Assembly: GCA_002480525.1 (NCBI GenBank)
Contig: DLCH01000009.1
Location: forward strand, 186,979-244,183
Direction of reading: 5' to 3'
Length of the DNA: 57,205 bases
From: Gammaproteobacteria bacterium UBA7803
GTDB lineage: Bacteria > Pseudomonadota > Gammaproteobacteria > Pseudomonadales > Azotimanducaceae
Below are positions 15,019-26,432 of this stretch, piece after piece; the stretch's first letter is position 1, and each line of letters begins with the position of its first letter. Made by a program: the position numbers and the translations under genes. Below the pieces are notes generated by a model. The model did not search any database and was not told where the DNA came from. It was given only the letters and a program-made list of their open reading frames with translations.

Positions 15019-15780
15019 ATGTGTCTGGTGCTGTTCGCCTACGACCCGCAGTCGGCACACCCCCTGGTGGTGGCCGCGAACCGGGACGAATTCTACGCGC
15101 GCCCGGCTGAGAGCGCACATTTCTGGGACGACGCGCCGGACGTTCTGGCGGGCCGCGACCTGTCGGCCGGCGGCACCTGGCTCGGCGTGAGCCGCGCCGG
15201 CCGGTTCGCCACGGTCACCAACTTCGCCGAGGAGGGCCCGTCGGAGGCGCCGCTGTCCCGGGGCCGACTGCCGGAACGCTTCCTGGCCGGCCGCGACGAC
15301 GCGCACCACTTCGCCCATCACCTGCAGGGCAGCCGCTATCGCGGCTTCAACCTGCTGCTGTGGGACGGCCGGACTCTGGCCTACACCTCCAACCGGGGCC
15401 ACAGCCAGGACCTGGAACCCGGCGTGTACGGCCTGGCCAACGCCGAGCTCGGCGCCACCTGGCCGAAGGTCCTGCGCGGCCGGGAAGCGCTGCGGCAGGC
15501 GGTCGCCGGCGGCGCTCACCCGGATACCCTGCTGGAACTGCTCGCCGACCGGCACGTCCCGCCGGACGCGGATCTGCCGCGCCGGGGGCGGCCGCTGGAG
15601 CTCGAGCGCCGGGTGGCGCCCTGCTTCATCGCCGGGCAAGACTACGGCACCCGGGCGAGCACGGCCGTGGTGTTCGAGCGCCGCCCGGGCAGGGCCACGC
15701 GTGTGCGGTTCGCCGAGCAGGCCTACGGTCCCGGGGGCGAGCCGGGCGCCCGGGTGAACCACGAATTCGAGCTGAACTGA
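15019..15780 (+). CDS. NRDE (TANGO2-like) family protein
   Basis: The 253-residue product has the family's N-terminus MCLVLFAYDP with Cys2 as the potential N-terminal nucleophile, followed by VVAANRDEFYARPA, the NRDE motif that names the family. GGTWLGVSRAGRFATVTNF and GFNLLLWDG come next. Homologues run from bacteria to the eukaryotic TANGO2 protein; the fold resembles N-terminal nucleophile hydrolases, but the reaction is not settled. It stands divergent to lgt, 71 bp away, and is followed 64 bp later by the SDR gene on the same strand. Confidence 0.9.
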   Translation: MCLVLFAYDPQSAHPLVVAANRDEFYARPAESAHFWDDAPDVLAGRDLSAGGTWLGVSRAGRFATVTNFAEEGPSEAPLSRGRLPERFLAGRDDAHHFAHHLQGSRYRGFNLLLWDGRTLAYTSNRGHSQDLEPGVYGLANAELGATWPKVLRGREALRQAVAGGAHPDTLLELLADRHVPPDADLPRRGRPLELERRVAPCFIAGQDYGTRASTAVVFERRPGRATRVRFAEQAYGPGGEPGARVNHEFELN

Positions 15781-15844
15781 CGGAGCCCCGCGCCCGGTGG
15801 CACGCCGGACACCGCGGGCCCCGACCACGACGGGAGAGCAACCG

Positions 15845-16636
15845 ATGGATCTCAGTCTGACCGGGCGCACCGCGCTCATCACCGGCGGCAGCCTCGGGCT
15901 GGGCCGCGCCATGGCCGAGGCCTTCCACGGCGCCGGCGCCCGGGTGGCCGTCCTGGCCCGGCGGGAGGGCCCGCTCGGCGAGGCCGTCGACGCCATCGCC
16001 GCTGCCGGCGCCCCCGACGGCGCCGCCGTGCGCGGCTATGTCTGCGACGTCACCGACGCCGCCCGGGTCGAAGCCGTCCACGCGCAGATCGAAGCGGACC
16101 TCGGCCCCGTGGACATTCTGGTGAACAACGCCGGCCACGCCGCGGCCAAGCCCTTCGAATCCATCACCGACGCCGAGTGGCAGGCCGATCTCGACCTCAA
16201 GCTGTTCGCCGCCATCCGCCTCACCCGGGCCGTCTGGCAGGGCATGCGCGAGCGCCGCTGGGGCCGGGTCATCAATCTGCTGAACGTCTACGCCAAGACG
16301 CCGGGGCCGAACACCGCGCCCACCTCGGTGAGCCGCGCCGCCGGCATGGCCCTGACCAAGGTGCTGGCCGGGGAGGGCGCGCCGGACAACGTGCTGGTCA
16401 ACGCGCTGCTGATCGGCTTCATCAAGAGCGATCAGATCCGCCGCCAGTACGAGGCCTCGGACGGCAGCGTCGATTTCGACACCTTCGTCGCCCGGGCCGG
16501 CGCGCGGCTGCCCATGGGCCGGATGGGCGAGGCCGAGGAGGTGGCGAACCTGGCCCTGTTCCTGGCGTCGGACGCCGGCTCCTACGTCACCGGCTGCGCC
16601 ATCAACATGGACGGCGGTCTGTCCAAGGTCCCCTGA
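15845..16636 (+). CDS. Short-chain dehydrogenase-like protein without the usual catalytic triad
   Basis: The 263-residue product has a Rossmann fold with TGGSLGLGRAMAEAF (residues 13-27), CDVTD and NNAG (94-97), and the C-terminal SDR pattern FLASDAGSYVTGCAINMDGG. In the catalytic region the expected Ser, Tyr and Lys are replaced. Where most members read ISS...YxxxK, this protein reads INLLNVYAKTP followed by APTSVSRAAGMAL, which aligns as Ser to Asn147, Tyr to Thr160 and Lys to Arg164. A small SDR subgroup with the TSVSRAAG pattern exists, so this may be normal for the subgroup; its chemistry is unknown. ATG 15845 follows GGGAGAG. It is flanked by genes of the opposite strand on the right. 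Confidence 0.88.
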   Translation: MDLSLTGRTALITGGSLGLGRAMAEAFHGAGARVAVLARREGPLGEAVDAIAAAGAPDGAAVRGYVCDVTDAARVEAVHAQIEADLGPVDILVNNAGHAAAKPFESITDAEWQADLDLKLFAAIRLTRAVWQGMRERRWGRVINLLNVYAKTPGPNTAPTSVSRAAGMALTKVLAGEGAPDNVLVNALLIGFIKSDQIRRQYEASDGSVDFDTFVARAGARLPMGRMGEAEEVANLALFLASDAGSYVTGCAINMDGGLSKVP

Positions 16637-16648
16637 CCGGACGGCGGC

Positions 16649-17911
16649 TCAGCCCGCCGCGCCCGCGCCGTCCCGCTGCTCGGGCACGGTGAGCAGCAGC
16701 GCCGCCCCCGCGGCGAAGAACACGATGATGGTGGCCATGCCGACGCGCTGACTGGCGGCGAGCCAGGTCACCCAGCCCACCAGCAGCGGGCCCAGGAAAG
16801 CCGTCGCCCGGCCGGACAGGGCGAACAGCCCGAACATCTCGGTGCGGAGCCGAGCCGGCGCCGCCCGGGCCAGATAGGACCGGCTGGCGGCCTGGGCCGG
16901 CCCCACGAACACCCCGAGCAGCATGCCCACGCCCCAGAACACCGCCGGGTCCGTCACCAGCAGCAGCGCGGAGCTGGTGACGATCAGACCCGCCAGAGAC
17001 ACCAGCATGGTGGCCCGGCTGCCCACCCGGTCGTCGAACCAGGCGAAGGCGAAGGCCCCGGCGCCCGCGGTGGCGTTCAGCGCGATGCCGAACATCAGCA
17101 CCTGCCGTTCGTCCATGTCGAAGGTGCCGGCGGCGTAGACGCCGCCGAAGGCGAACAGCGTGGCCAGGCCGTCGACGAACAGCATCCGGGCCAGCAGGAA
17201 CCGCGCGATCACCGCATAGTCGCGGATGTGCGCCAGCGATCGGACGAGCTGGCGCAGGCCGTCACGCGCCGCGCTGGCGAGCCGCCTGCCGGCGCCGGGG
17301 CGGTCCGGCGTCAGCAGGAACAGGGGCAGGGAGAACACGGCGAGCCAGGCCGCGGTGAGCACGAAGGTCGCCCGCACGTGCGCCGCCTCGTCCCGGGGCA
17401 GCTCGAACCAGCCGGGTTCCTCGATGAACCCGAACAGCGCCACCACCAGACAGGCCAGCCCGCCGGCATAGCCGAGGCCCCAGCCCCAGCCGGACCAGCG
17501 GCCGACGTGCCGCGGGTCCGCGAGCTCCGGCAGCATGGCGTTGTAGAACACCACCGCGAGCTCCACCCCCACCGTGGCCAGCACCACCAGCACCAGCGCC
17601 TCGGCCACCCCGGCGCCGGTGGGGTCCGGGGCCACGAACCACAGCGCGGCGGTGGCCGCCACCCCGAGCCCGGTGAAGGCCGCCAGCCAGGGCTTGCGCC
17701 GCCCGCCCTGATCGGCGATGGCGCCGAGCACCGGGCCGGCCAGGGCGATCACCGCCCCGGCAGCCGCCGTGGCATAGCCCCACTGGGCCGTGCCGGCGGT
17801 CTCGTCCGCGGCCACCTGGCGGGTGAAGTAGGCGGCGAACACGAAGGTCTGGATGAGGGTGGCGAAGGCCGAGTTGGCCCAGTCGTAGAGGGCCCAGGCG
17901 GGCAGCGCCAG
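16649..17911 (-). CDS. UMF1-type MFS transporter, start codon unusual
   Basis: The product is a twelve-segment membrane transporter of the UMF1/Atg22-like branch of the major facilitator superfamily. Features include ADQGGRRKPWL in the first cytoplasmic loop and PELADPRHVGRWSGWGWGLGY. The first standard in-frame start is GTG 17842 (FAAYFTRQ), but the conserved first helix of the family (WALYDWANSAFATLIQTF) is encoded in frame upstream of it, at about 17845-17899. Between that helix and the next in-frame stop no ATG, GTG or TTG occurs. I therefore place the start at CTG 17911 (LALPAWALYDW), 17 bp after the ptsP stop; CTG 17905 is an alternative. An assembly frameshift cannot be excluded. The transported compound is unknown. 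Confidence 0.78.
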   Translation of the reverse strand: MALPAWALYDWANSAFATLIQTFVFAAYFTRQVAADETAGTAQWGYATAAAGAVIALAGPVLGAIADQGGRRKPWLAAFTGLGVAATAALWFVAPDPTGAGVAEALVLVVLATVGVELAVVFYNAMLPELADPRHVGRWSGWGWGLGYAGGLACLVVALFGFIEEPGWFELPRDEAAHVRATFVLTAAWLAVFSLPLFLLTPDRPGAGRRLASAARDGLRQLVRSLAHIRDYAVIARFLLARMLFVDGLATLFAFGGVYAAGTFDMDERQVLMFGIALNATAGAGAFAFAWFDDRVGSRATMLVSLAGLIVTSSALLLVTDPAVFWGVGMLLGVFVGPAQAASRSYLARAAPARLRTEMFGLFALSGRATAFLGPLLVGWVTWLAASQRVGMATIIVFFAAGAALLLTVPEQRDGAGAAG

Positions 17912-17927
17912 CGGTCCCGGGCGCCGC

Positions 17928-20213
17928 TCAGTGATGATGAGAGGGCACCACCCGGCCGAGGCCGGCCTTGACGAGCTGGGCGCGCATGTAGGACTGCACT
18001 TCCTCGGCGGTGGTCATGCGCAGCACCCGGGCGAGCATGCGGCGGGCATCCTTGCGCTTGATGTTGCGGATCACCCACTTGACCTTGGGCAGGTTGGTCG
18101 CGTTCATCGACAGCACGTGGTAGCCCATGGCGAGCAGCAGCACCGCGCCCACCGGCGAGCCGGCCAGCTCGCCGCAGATGCCTACGTAAGTCTGCTCCCG
18201 GTGCGCGGCCCGCGCCACCTCGAGCAGCGCGCCGAGCACGGCGGGGTGGGTCTCCTGATAGAGATCCGCGACACGGGGATTGTTGCGGTCGACGGCCAGC
18301 ATGTACTGGGTCAGGTCGTTGGAACCCACCGCCAGGAAGTCCACCCGCCGGGCCAGCTCCCGGGCCTGATAGACCGCCGCCGGCACCTCCACCATCACCC
18401 CGACCAGGGGCTGCTTGACCTGCACCCCTTCCTCGAGGACCTCGATGTAGGCCCGGTGAATGAGCGCCTTGGCCTCCTCCACCTCGGACATGCTGGAGAT
18501 CATCGGCAGCATGATCCGCAGCTCCCCGCGCAGGCCGGCGTTGGCCTTGATCATGGCCCGCGCCTGGACCATGAAGATCTCGGGATGGTCCAGGGTCACG
18601 CGGATGCCGCGCCAGCCGAGGAACGGGTTCTCCTCGGAGATGGGAAAGTACGACAGCGCCTTGTCGCCGCCGATGTCCAGGCTGCGCATGGTCACGGGCC
18701 GCGGCTCGAAGGCTTCCATGTGCTCCCGGTAGATGACCCGTTGCTCCTCCTCGGTGGGGAAGCTCTCCTTGGTCATGAACGGCACTTCGGTGCGGAACAG
18801 CCCGATGCCTTCGGCGCCCCGGTCCAGGGACCGGGAGATGTCGCCGGTCAGGCCGATGTTGACCCACAGCTCCACGCGCCAGCCGTCGCGGGTGATGGAC
18901 GGCAGCTCTTTGAGGTCTTCGAGCTCCACCGCGAATGCCCGTTCCTGGGAGATCAGGTCCTCGTAGCTCTGCTCGAGGTGGGTGGAAGGGTTGAGGAACA
19001 CCTCGCCGTAGAAACCGTCCACGATCATCGGCTGGCCGTCGAGGTCGGCGATGGGCAGGTCCACGGCACCCATCACCGCAGGAATGTCCAGGGCCCTGGC
19101 GAGGATGGCCACGTGGGAGCTGCCGGAGCCCCGCACGGAGACGATCCCCTTCAAGTGCTCCGGCGGGATGTTGGCCAGCATGGAAGGCGTCACTTCGTGC
19201 CCCACCAGCACCGTGTCCGGCGGGAACTGAGTCTTGCGGGCCCGGATGTCCTGCAGATAGGCGAGCACCCGCAGGCCCAGGTCCTTCACGTCGGCGCCGC
19301 GCTCCCGGAGGTAGGGGTCCTCCATGGCCTCGAAGCGGCGCACGTGCTCGCGGATCACCTGCTTGAGAGCCCCCTGGGCCCAGATGCCCCGGCGCACCCG
19401 GTCGCGCATGTCGCCGGCCAGGGCGTTGTCGTCGAGCATGTGCAGATAGGCGTCGAACAGCGCCAGCTCCTCCCGGGGCAGGCTCTGGGCGAACTCTTCG
19501 CTGATGCGGCGGATGTCCGAGCGCACCGCGTTGATGGCCCGGTCGAGGATCATGAGCTCGGTGGTGACGTCCTCCGCCTCCCGCTCCGGGACGCCCTCCA
19601 GGCTCGCCGGCGGCTGCATCACCACGGCGCTGCCGATGGCGATGCCCGGGGCGCCGGCGACGCCCCGGAACATGACGTCGCTGGCCTCGGAGACCTTGCC
19701 GGTCTGGGCGTCGAACAGCCGCTGGATCTCGCCGGTGGCTTCCGCGTGGGCCATGACCGTGGCGAGCTGGGCCGACAGCGTCACCAGGAACGCCTCCTCG
19801 CTCTCGTCGAAACGGCGTTCCTGGCGCTGCTGCACCACCAGCACGCCGATCACCCGGCGGTGATGGATCACCGGCACGCCGAGAAAGGCGTTGAACGGTT
19901 CCTCGCCGATCTCGGGGATGTAATGGAAGCGCGGATGGTGGCTGGCGTTCTCCAGGTTGATGGGCTCCGCCCGCTCCGCCACCAGGGTGGTGAGGCCCTG
20001 GTCCAGGGACAGGGACAGCTTGCCCACCGCATCCTGGTTCAGGCCCTCCGTCGCGACGAACAGATAGCGGTCGCGCTCGGGGCTCAACAGATAGATCGAG
20101 CAGACCTCGGTACCCAGCGCCTCACGCACGTCGTGCACGATGATGCGCAGCGCCTCCTGGAAGGAGCTCGCGGCGGCAACGTCCTGGACGATGCGGCGGA
20201 GGGTCGTCAGCAT
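17928..20213 (-). CDS. ptsP: PEP-protein phosphotransferase PtsP (enzyme I-Ntr)
   Basis: PtsP transfers phosphate from phosphoenolpyruvate to NPr at the head of the nitrogen-related phosphotransferase system, which regulates rather than transports. The 761-residue product has an N-terminal GAF domain (about residues 5-160), then the enzyme I domains. The phosphorylated His367 is in GSGSSHVAILARALDIPA, and PEP-binding motifs include GIGLFRTEVPFM and FLAVGSNDLTQYMLAVDRN. The GAF domain distinguishes it from sugar-specific enzyme I and may sense nitrogen metabolites such as glutamine. The start overlaps the rppH stop by 7 bp; rppH-ptsP is a conserved pair in Gammaproteobacteria. Confidence 0.97.
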   Translation of the reverse strand: MLTTLRRIVQDVAAASSFQEALRIIVHDVREALGTEVCSIYLLSPERDRYLFVATEGLNQDAVGKLSLSLDQGLTTLVAERAEPINLENASHHPRFHYIPEIGEEPFNAFLGVPVIHHRRVIGVLVVQQRQERRFDESEEAFLVTLSAQLATVMAHAEATGEIQRLFDAQTGKVSEASDVMFRGVAGAPGIAIGSAVVMQPPASLEGVPEREAEDVTTELMILDRAINAVRSDIRRISEEFAQSLPREELALFDAYLHMLDDNALAGDMRDRVRRGIWAQGALKQVIREHVRRFEAMEDPYLRERGADVKDLGLRVLAYLQDIRARKTQFPPDTVLVGHEVTPSMLANIPPEHLKGIVSVRGSGSSHVAILARALDIPAVMGAVDLPIADLDGQPMIVDGFYGEVFLNPSTHLEQSYEDLISQERAFAVELEDLKELPSITRDGWRVELWVNIGLTGDISRSLDRGAEGIGLFRTEVPFMTKESFPTEEEQRVIYREHMEAFEPRPVTMRSLDIGGDKALSYFPISEENPFLGWRGIRVTLDHPEIFMVQARAMIKANAGLRGELRIMLPMISSMSEVEEAKALIHRAYIEVLEEGVQVKQPLVGVMVEVPAAVYQARELARRVDFLAVGSNDLTQYMLAVDRNNPRVADLYQETHPAVLGALLEVARAAHREQTYVGICGELAGSPVGAVLLLAMGYHVLSMNATNLPKVKWVIRNIKRKDARRMLARVLRMTTAEEVQSYMRAQLVKAGLGRVVPSHHH

Positions 20214-20737
20214 TCAGACGCTCCGGTGCCGGGGTGCCCGGCCCCGGACGCCGGAGGGCGGCGATAACACAGGTGCGGTGCGAGCTCCTTGAGCGCCCGG
20301 CGATACACGTCGCGCTTGAAATCCACCACCTGTCTGACCGGGTACCAGTAGCTCACCCAGCGCCAGTAGTCGAACTCCGGCTTGGCCGTCGTGTCCACCT
20401 GCACGCACTCGTCCTCTGCCAGCATGCGCAGCAGAAACCATTTCTGCTTCTGTCCCTTGAAGCCCGGGGTCGAGTTGTAGCGCCGCAGCCGCTTGGGCAG
20501 CCGATAGTGGAGCCAGCCCCGGGTGCGAGCCAGAATCTGCACGCTGTCCGGCGCCAGGCCCACTTCCTCGTGCAGCTCGCGGTACAGCGCCTCCTCGAGG
20601 GATTCGTCCTCGTTGATGCCCCCCTGGGGAAACTGCCAGGCGTCGTGACCACCTACCCGGCGGGCCCAGAGCACCTGCCCCAGGTCGTTGGCGAGGACGA
20701 TCCCGACGTTCGGTCGGTAACCGTCTGCATCAACCAC
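20207..20737 (-). CDS. rppH: RNA pyrophosphohydrolase
   Basis: RppH removes pyrophosphate from the 5' end of mRNAs and so triggers RNase E decay. The 176-residue product has the Nudix box GGINEDESLEEALYRELHEE (Gx5Ex7REUxEExGU). It also has the family N-terminus DADGYRPNVGIVL and the WARRVGGHDAWQFPQG strand with the RNA-contacting residues. GTG 20737 is the best start (product begins VVDADGYRPN); the frame stays open further upstream, but homologues begin here. No strong Shine-Dalgarno sequence is visible. It is the first gene of the unit with ptsP. Confidence 0.96.
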   Translation of the reverse strand: MVDADGYRPNVGIVLANDLGQVLWARRVGGHDAWQFPQGGINEDESLEEALYRELHEEVGLAPDSVQILARTRGWLHYRLPKRLRRYNSTPGFKGQKQKWFLLRMLAEDECVQVDTTAKPEFDYWRWVSYWYPVRQVVDFKRDVYRRALKELAPHLCYRRPPASGAGHPGTGASEC

Positions 20738-20879
20738 AGTCGTTCGTCCAACAAGATGCCAATGGCGGGATTGAACCTCAACGGCGGCGAAAATACCAAC
20801 GGCGCGCCGGGCCGGTGCAGGCCCACCGGTTTCCGTGCGAGCATGCCGGTCCAGCCAGCCAGGGACGCCGAAGGCCGCC

Positions 20880-22967
<2,088 letters not shown>

Positions 22968-22976
22968 CGCGACGGG

Positions 22977-24479
22977 TCAGGCCGGACGCCAGACCAGATC
23001 CAGCTCCCGGGCGGCCTTGACGTCGTCCAGCCGCCGCACCGGCAGCGAGTAGGGTGCGGCCCGCACCATGTCGGGCTGCTCCTCGGCCTCCCGCTGGATC
23101 GCCACCAGGGCGTCGACGAAGCCGTCGAGCTCCGCTTTGGTCTCGGTTTCCGTGGGCTCCACCAGAAAGCATTCCGGAATGAGCAGAGGGAAATAGGTGG
23201 TCGGCGAGTGCACGCCATAGTCCAGCAGGCGCTTGGCGAAATCCATGGCGCTGACCTCGAGGCGTTTGGCCTGCTCGGAGAACGTCAGGATGAACTCGTG
23301 GGTGGCCCGCCGCTCCGGATAGGCGAGCTCGAAGCCGGCCTTCTCCAGCCGCCGCGCCAGATAGTTGGCGTTCAGCGTGGCGTACTGGCCGACCCGGGTC
23401 ATGCCTTCGCGGCCCAGCATCAGCGCATAAGCCAGCGCACGCAGCAGAATGCCGGCGTTGCCGGCGTAACCGGACAGCCGGCCGATGGACTGGGGCAGAT
23501 CCTCCGCCGTCAGCCAGCGGTACCGGTCCCCATCTTTGCCCACGACAGGCGTGGGCAGGAACGGCAGTAAGCGCTCACCGACACCCACCGGGCCGGCACC
23601 CGGCCCGCCTCCCCCATGGGGCGTGGCGAAGGTCTTGTGCAGGTTCATGTGCAGCACGTCGAAGCCCATGTCGCCGGGTTTCACCTGGCCGAGAATGGCA
23701 TTCAGATTCGCACCGTCGTAATACAGCAGCCCGCCGGCATCGTGCACCACCCGGGCGATCTCCTCGACCCGCCGCTCGAACACGCCGCAGGTGGAGGGGT
23801 TGGTCATCATGAGCCCGGCGGTCTGGGGACCCACCGCGGCCTTGAGCGCTTCGAGGTCCACGTCGCCGGAGCTGTCCACCGGCACTTCCGCGACCTTGTA
23901 GCCGCACATGACCGCCGTGGCGGGGTTGGTACCGTGGGCCGCATTCGGCACCAGAATCTCCGTTCGGGCGGTGTCGCCCCGGGCCTCGTGATACGCCCGG
24001 ATCATCGCCACGCCGGCGAGCTCGCCCTGGGCTCCCGCCATGGGCGTCAGCGACACGCCGCGCATGCCGGTCGCGTCCTTGAGCATTTCCTGCAGGTCGT
24101 ACAGGCAGGACATGAAGCCCTGGCTCACGGACTCCGGCGCCAGCGGATGCCGGGCCAGGAAGCCGGGGAGCATGGCGGCCTTGTGGGCGCCGCGGGGGTT
24201 GTACTTCATGGTGCACGAGCCCAGCGGGTAGAACTGGGTGTCGATGGAGAAGTTGCGGCGGGACAGGTTGGTGTAGTGGCGCACCACCTGCAGCTCGGAC
24301 ACCTCGGGAAGCGCCGGCGGCGCGCGCCGGCGCGCCGTATCGGGAATGCCTGCCAGCGCCTGATCCGCCGGCGGCGCCGTGATCTGCTGAGCGCCGGCTC
24401 GACGGCCCGGGGCACCCAGTTCGAAGATGGTCTTCGACGCCGGCGGCGTCACCATGGCCTTTACGCTGACGTCGTTCAT
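22977..24479 (-). CDS. gcvPB: Glycine decarboxylase subunit 2
   Basis: This is the beta half of the split P-protein. Together with GcvPA it decarboxylates glycine and passes the aminomethyl group to lipoylated GcvH. The 500-residue product carries the pyridoxal-phosphate Lys in NLHKTFATPHGGGGPG. It also has FYPLGSCTMKYNPR near residue 85 and AAHGTNPATAVMCGY in the middle. Length is normal for a separate subunit. The start overlaps the gcvPA stop by 4 bp (ATGA), which ensures balanced synthesis of the two subunits. It is the last gene of the long ygfB-to-gcv unit and converges on the DUF255 gene. Confidence 0.97.
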   Translation of the reverse strand: MNDVSVKAMVTPPASKTIFELGAPGRRAGAQQITAPPADQALAGIPDTARRRAPPALPEVSELQVVRHYTNLSRRNFSIDTQFYPLGSCTMKYNPRGAHKAAMLPGFLARHPLAPESVSQGFMSCLYDLQEMLKDATGMRGVSLTPMAGAQGELAGVAMIRAYHEARGDTARTEILVPNAAHGTNPATAVMCGYKVAEVPVDSSGDVDLEALKAAVGPQTAGLMMTNPSTCGVFERRVEEIARVVHDAGGLLYYDGANLNAILGQVKPGDMGFDVLHMNLHKTFATPHGGGGPGAGPVGVGERLLPFLPTPVVGKDGDRYRWLTAEDLPQSIGRLSGYAGNAGILLRALAYALMLGREGMTRVGQYATLNANYLARRLEKAGFELAYPERRATHEFILTFSEQAKRLEVSAMDFAKRLLDYGVHSPTTYFPLLIPECFLVEPTETETKAELDGFVDALVAIQREAEEQPDMVRAAPYSLPVRRLDDVKAARELDLVWRPA

Positions 24480-25828
24480 GCTCCCAGCACCTCCTCGAGC
24501 GCTCTGGCGTAGTGCTCGATCTCCGCTTCGGTCCGCTTTTCCGTGGCGCAGACCAGCAGCGTGCGGTCCATGTCGGGGTAGTAGCCGCCCAGCGGCAGCC
24601 CCCCCAGCAGGCCGTGCTCCAGCAGTGCCTGCACCACCTCCTCCGCCGGCCGCGGCAGGTCCAGCGCCGCTTCGTGGAAGTAGTCGTCACCGAACCGCTG
24701 GGAAACGCCGTCGATGGCCGTGAGCCGGGAGACCAGGGCGCGGGTGTTGGCGGCCGAGGCCCGCGCCACCGCGTCGATGCCGTCGGCGCCCAGCAGGCTC
24801 ATGTGAATGGTCGCCGCCGTCACCAGCAGGCCCTGATTGGTGCAGATGTTCGAGGTGGCCTTGCCCCGCCGGATGTGCTGTTCCCGGGCCTGCAGGGTCA
24901 GCGCGTAGCCCGGCCGGCCTTCCAGGTCCACGGTGCGGCCGATGATGCGGCCCGGCATCTGCCGCACCAGGCCGCTGCGGCAGCATATGTAGCCGAAGCT
25001 CGGACCACCGGAGGACATGGGGATGCCGAACGGCTGTCCATCGCCGCAGGCGATGTCGGCGCCGTCGGCGCCCCATTCGCCGGGCGGCTTCAGCACCGCC
25101 AGCGCCAGCGGGTTGACGACGGCGATCACCAGTGCGCCGCGCTCGTGGGCCCAGTCGGTGAGCGCGTCGACGTCCTCGAGCAGGCCGAAGAAGTTGGGCT
25201 GCTGCAGCACCAGGGCGACGGCGTGGTCGTGTGCTTCCAGGGCGGCCCGATCGATCCGGCCGTCCGCGGTCACCGGTACCGTGGTGGTGTCCACGCCCTG
25301 GGTGCCGACGATGTTGCGGGTGGCCTCCTGGTAGTGGGGGTGCACGGTGCCCGCCATCAGCACGGTGCGGCTCTTCGCCTTGCGGTTGCCCCGGACGGCC
25401 ATCAGCACCGCCTCGGCGAGTCCCGAGGCGCCGTCGTAGACCGAGGCGTTGGACACGTCGAGGGCCGTGAGGTTGGCCATCATGGTCTGGAATTCGTAGA
25501 TGAGCTGAAGCGTGCCCTGGCTGGCCTCCGCCTGGTAGGGCGTGTAGGCGGTCATGAACTCGCCCCGGCTGGTGAGATCCCACACCGCGGCCGGGACGTG
25601 GTGATCGTAGCTGCCGGCACCGACGAAGCACACGCCGGCATCGTCCCGCGCTGCCCGTGCGGCCATGTCGCGCAGCATGTCCATTTCGCTGACCCCGGGG
25701 GGCACGTGGTTGAGCACGCCGGCGCGCATGGCGTCGGGGATCTCGTCGAACAGCGCCTCGATGCTGTCGACGCCGATCTCCGCCAGCATGGTCCGTTCTT
25801 CTTCCGCCGTGTGCGGGATGAAGGGCAT
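24476..25828 (-). CDS. gcvPA: Glycine decarboxylase subunit 1
   Basis: This is the alpha half of the P-protein. The 450-residue product has the typical N-terminus MPFIPHTAEEERTML, followed by FVGAGSYDHHVPAAVWDLTSRGEF and YTPYQAEASQGTLQL, which line the active site at the subunit interface. Sequence and length fit the two-subunit form found in Firmicutes, Thermus and some Gammaproteobacteria rather than the roughly 950-residue single chain of E. coli. It begins 113 bp after the gcvH stop; that gap holds only GC-rich inverted repeats (around 25915-25940) and no clear terminator. Confidence 0.97.
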   Translation of the reverse strand: MPFIPHTAEEERTMLAEIGVDSIEALFDEIPDAMRAGVLNHVPPGVSEMDMLRDMAARAARDDAGVCFVGAGSYDHHVPAAVWDLTSRGEFMTAYTPYQAEASQGTLQLIYEFQTMMANLTALDVSNASVYDGASGLAEAVLMAVRGNRKAKSRTVLMAGTVHPHYQEATRNIVGTQGVDTTTVPVTADGRIDRAALEAHDHAVALVLQQPNFFGLLEDVDALTDWAHERGALVIAVVNPLALAVLKPPGEWGADGADIACGDGQPFGIPMSSGGPSFGYICCRSGLVRQMPGRIIGRTVDLEGRPGYALTLQAREQHIRRGKATSNICTNQGLLVTAATIHMSLLGADGIDAVARASAANTRALVSRLTAIDGVSQRFGDDYFHEAALDLPRPAEEVVQALLEHGLLGGLPLGGYYPDMDRTLLVCATEKRTEAEIEHYARALEEVLGA

Positions 25829-25941
25829 GGAACGCTCCGTATCGCGTTATGGGTGTGAGAGTGCCGCGCGCCGCACCGGAAAGGCGCGGCCCGCGTCGCC
25901 GCGGGATGTACGCTGCCGCCGGCCGGCGGGCCGGCGCCGGT

Positions 25942-26337
25942 TCAGTGCTCTTCGCTCTCGAGCATCTCGCCGTAGCCTTCCGCGTCCATCAGCTCGTCGA
26001 GCTCCGCCGTGTCGTCGGGCTCGATCTTGAAGAACCAGCCGTCACCGTAGGGGTCCTCGTTGACGTTCTCGGGCGCATCCTCGAGGGTGTCGTTCACGGC
26101 GATGACCTTGCCGCCCACCGGCGCGTAGATGTCCGAGGCGGCTTTGACCGATTCCACGACGCCCGCTTCCTCCTGGGCCGCGACCTGGGCACCCACTTCC
26201 GGCTGCTCGACGAACACCACGTCCCCGAGCGCGTCCTGGGCGTGATCCGTGATGCCCACCGTCACCGTGCCGTCCTCTTCGAGGCGGGCCCATTCGTGGG
26301 TACGAGCGTATTTGAGCTCCGATGGTATCTCGCTCAT
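25942..26337 (-). CDS. gcvH: Glycine cleavage system H protein
   Basis: GcvH carries the lipoyl arm that shuttles the aminomethyl group between GcvP and GcvT and electrons to the L-protein. The 131-residue product has the lipoylated Lys65 in VVESVKAASDIYAPVGG. It also has the conserved YARTHEWARLEEDGTVTVGIT at the N-terminus and GDGWFFKIEPDD near the C-terminus. The end (LMDAEGYGEMLESEEH) is standard. It lies 95 bp after gcvT. No lipoate-synthesis gene is in the window. Confidence 0.97.
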   Translation of the reverse strand: MSEIPSELKYARTHEWARLEEDGTVTVGITDHAQDALGDVVFVEQPEVGAQVAAQEEAGVVESVKAASDIYAPVGGKVIAVNDTLEDAPENVNEDPYGDGWFFKIEPDDTAELDELMDAEGYGEMLESEEH

Positions 26338-26432
26338 GCGTCAACTCCGCGTCACAGACTCTCGGTGCGGCCCGGGAGACTTCTGATTTCTTTCGGTTTT
26401 CGGCCGGCGTTCGGTCATTCCGGGGTTCGGCA

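Noticed and set aside
14088..15020. Apparent fusion of thyA with an upstream reading frame
   Set aside because: The extension reads lgt in a wrong frame. ThyA length and the GTGA overlap support a start at 14087.
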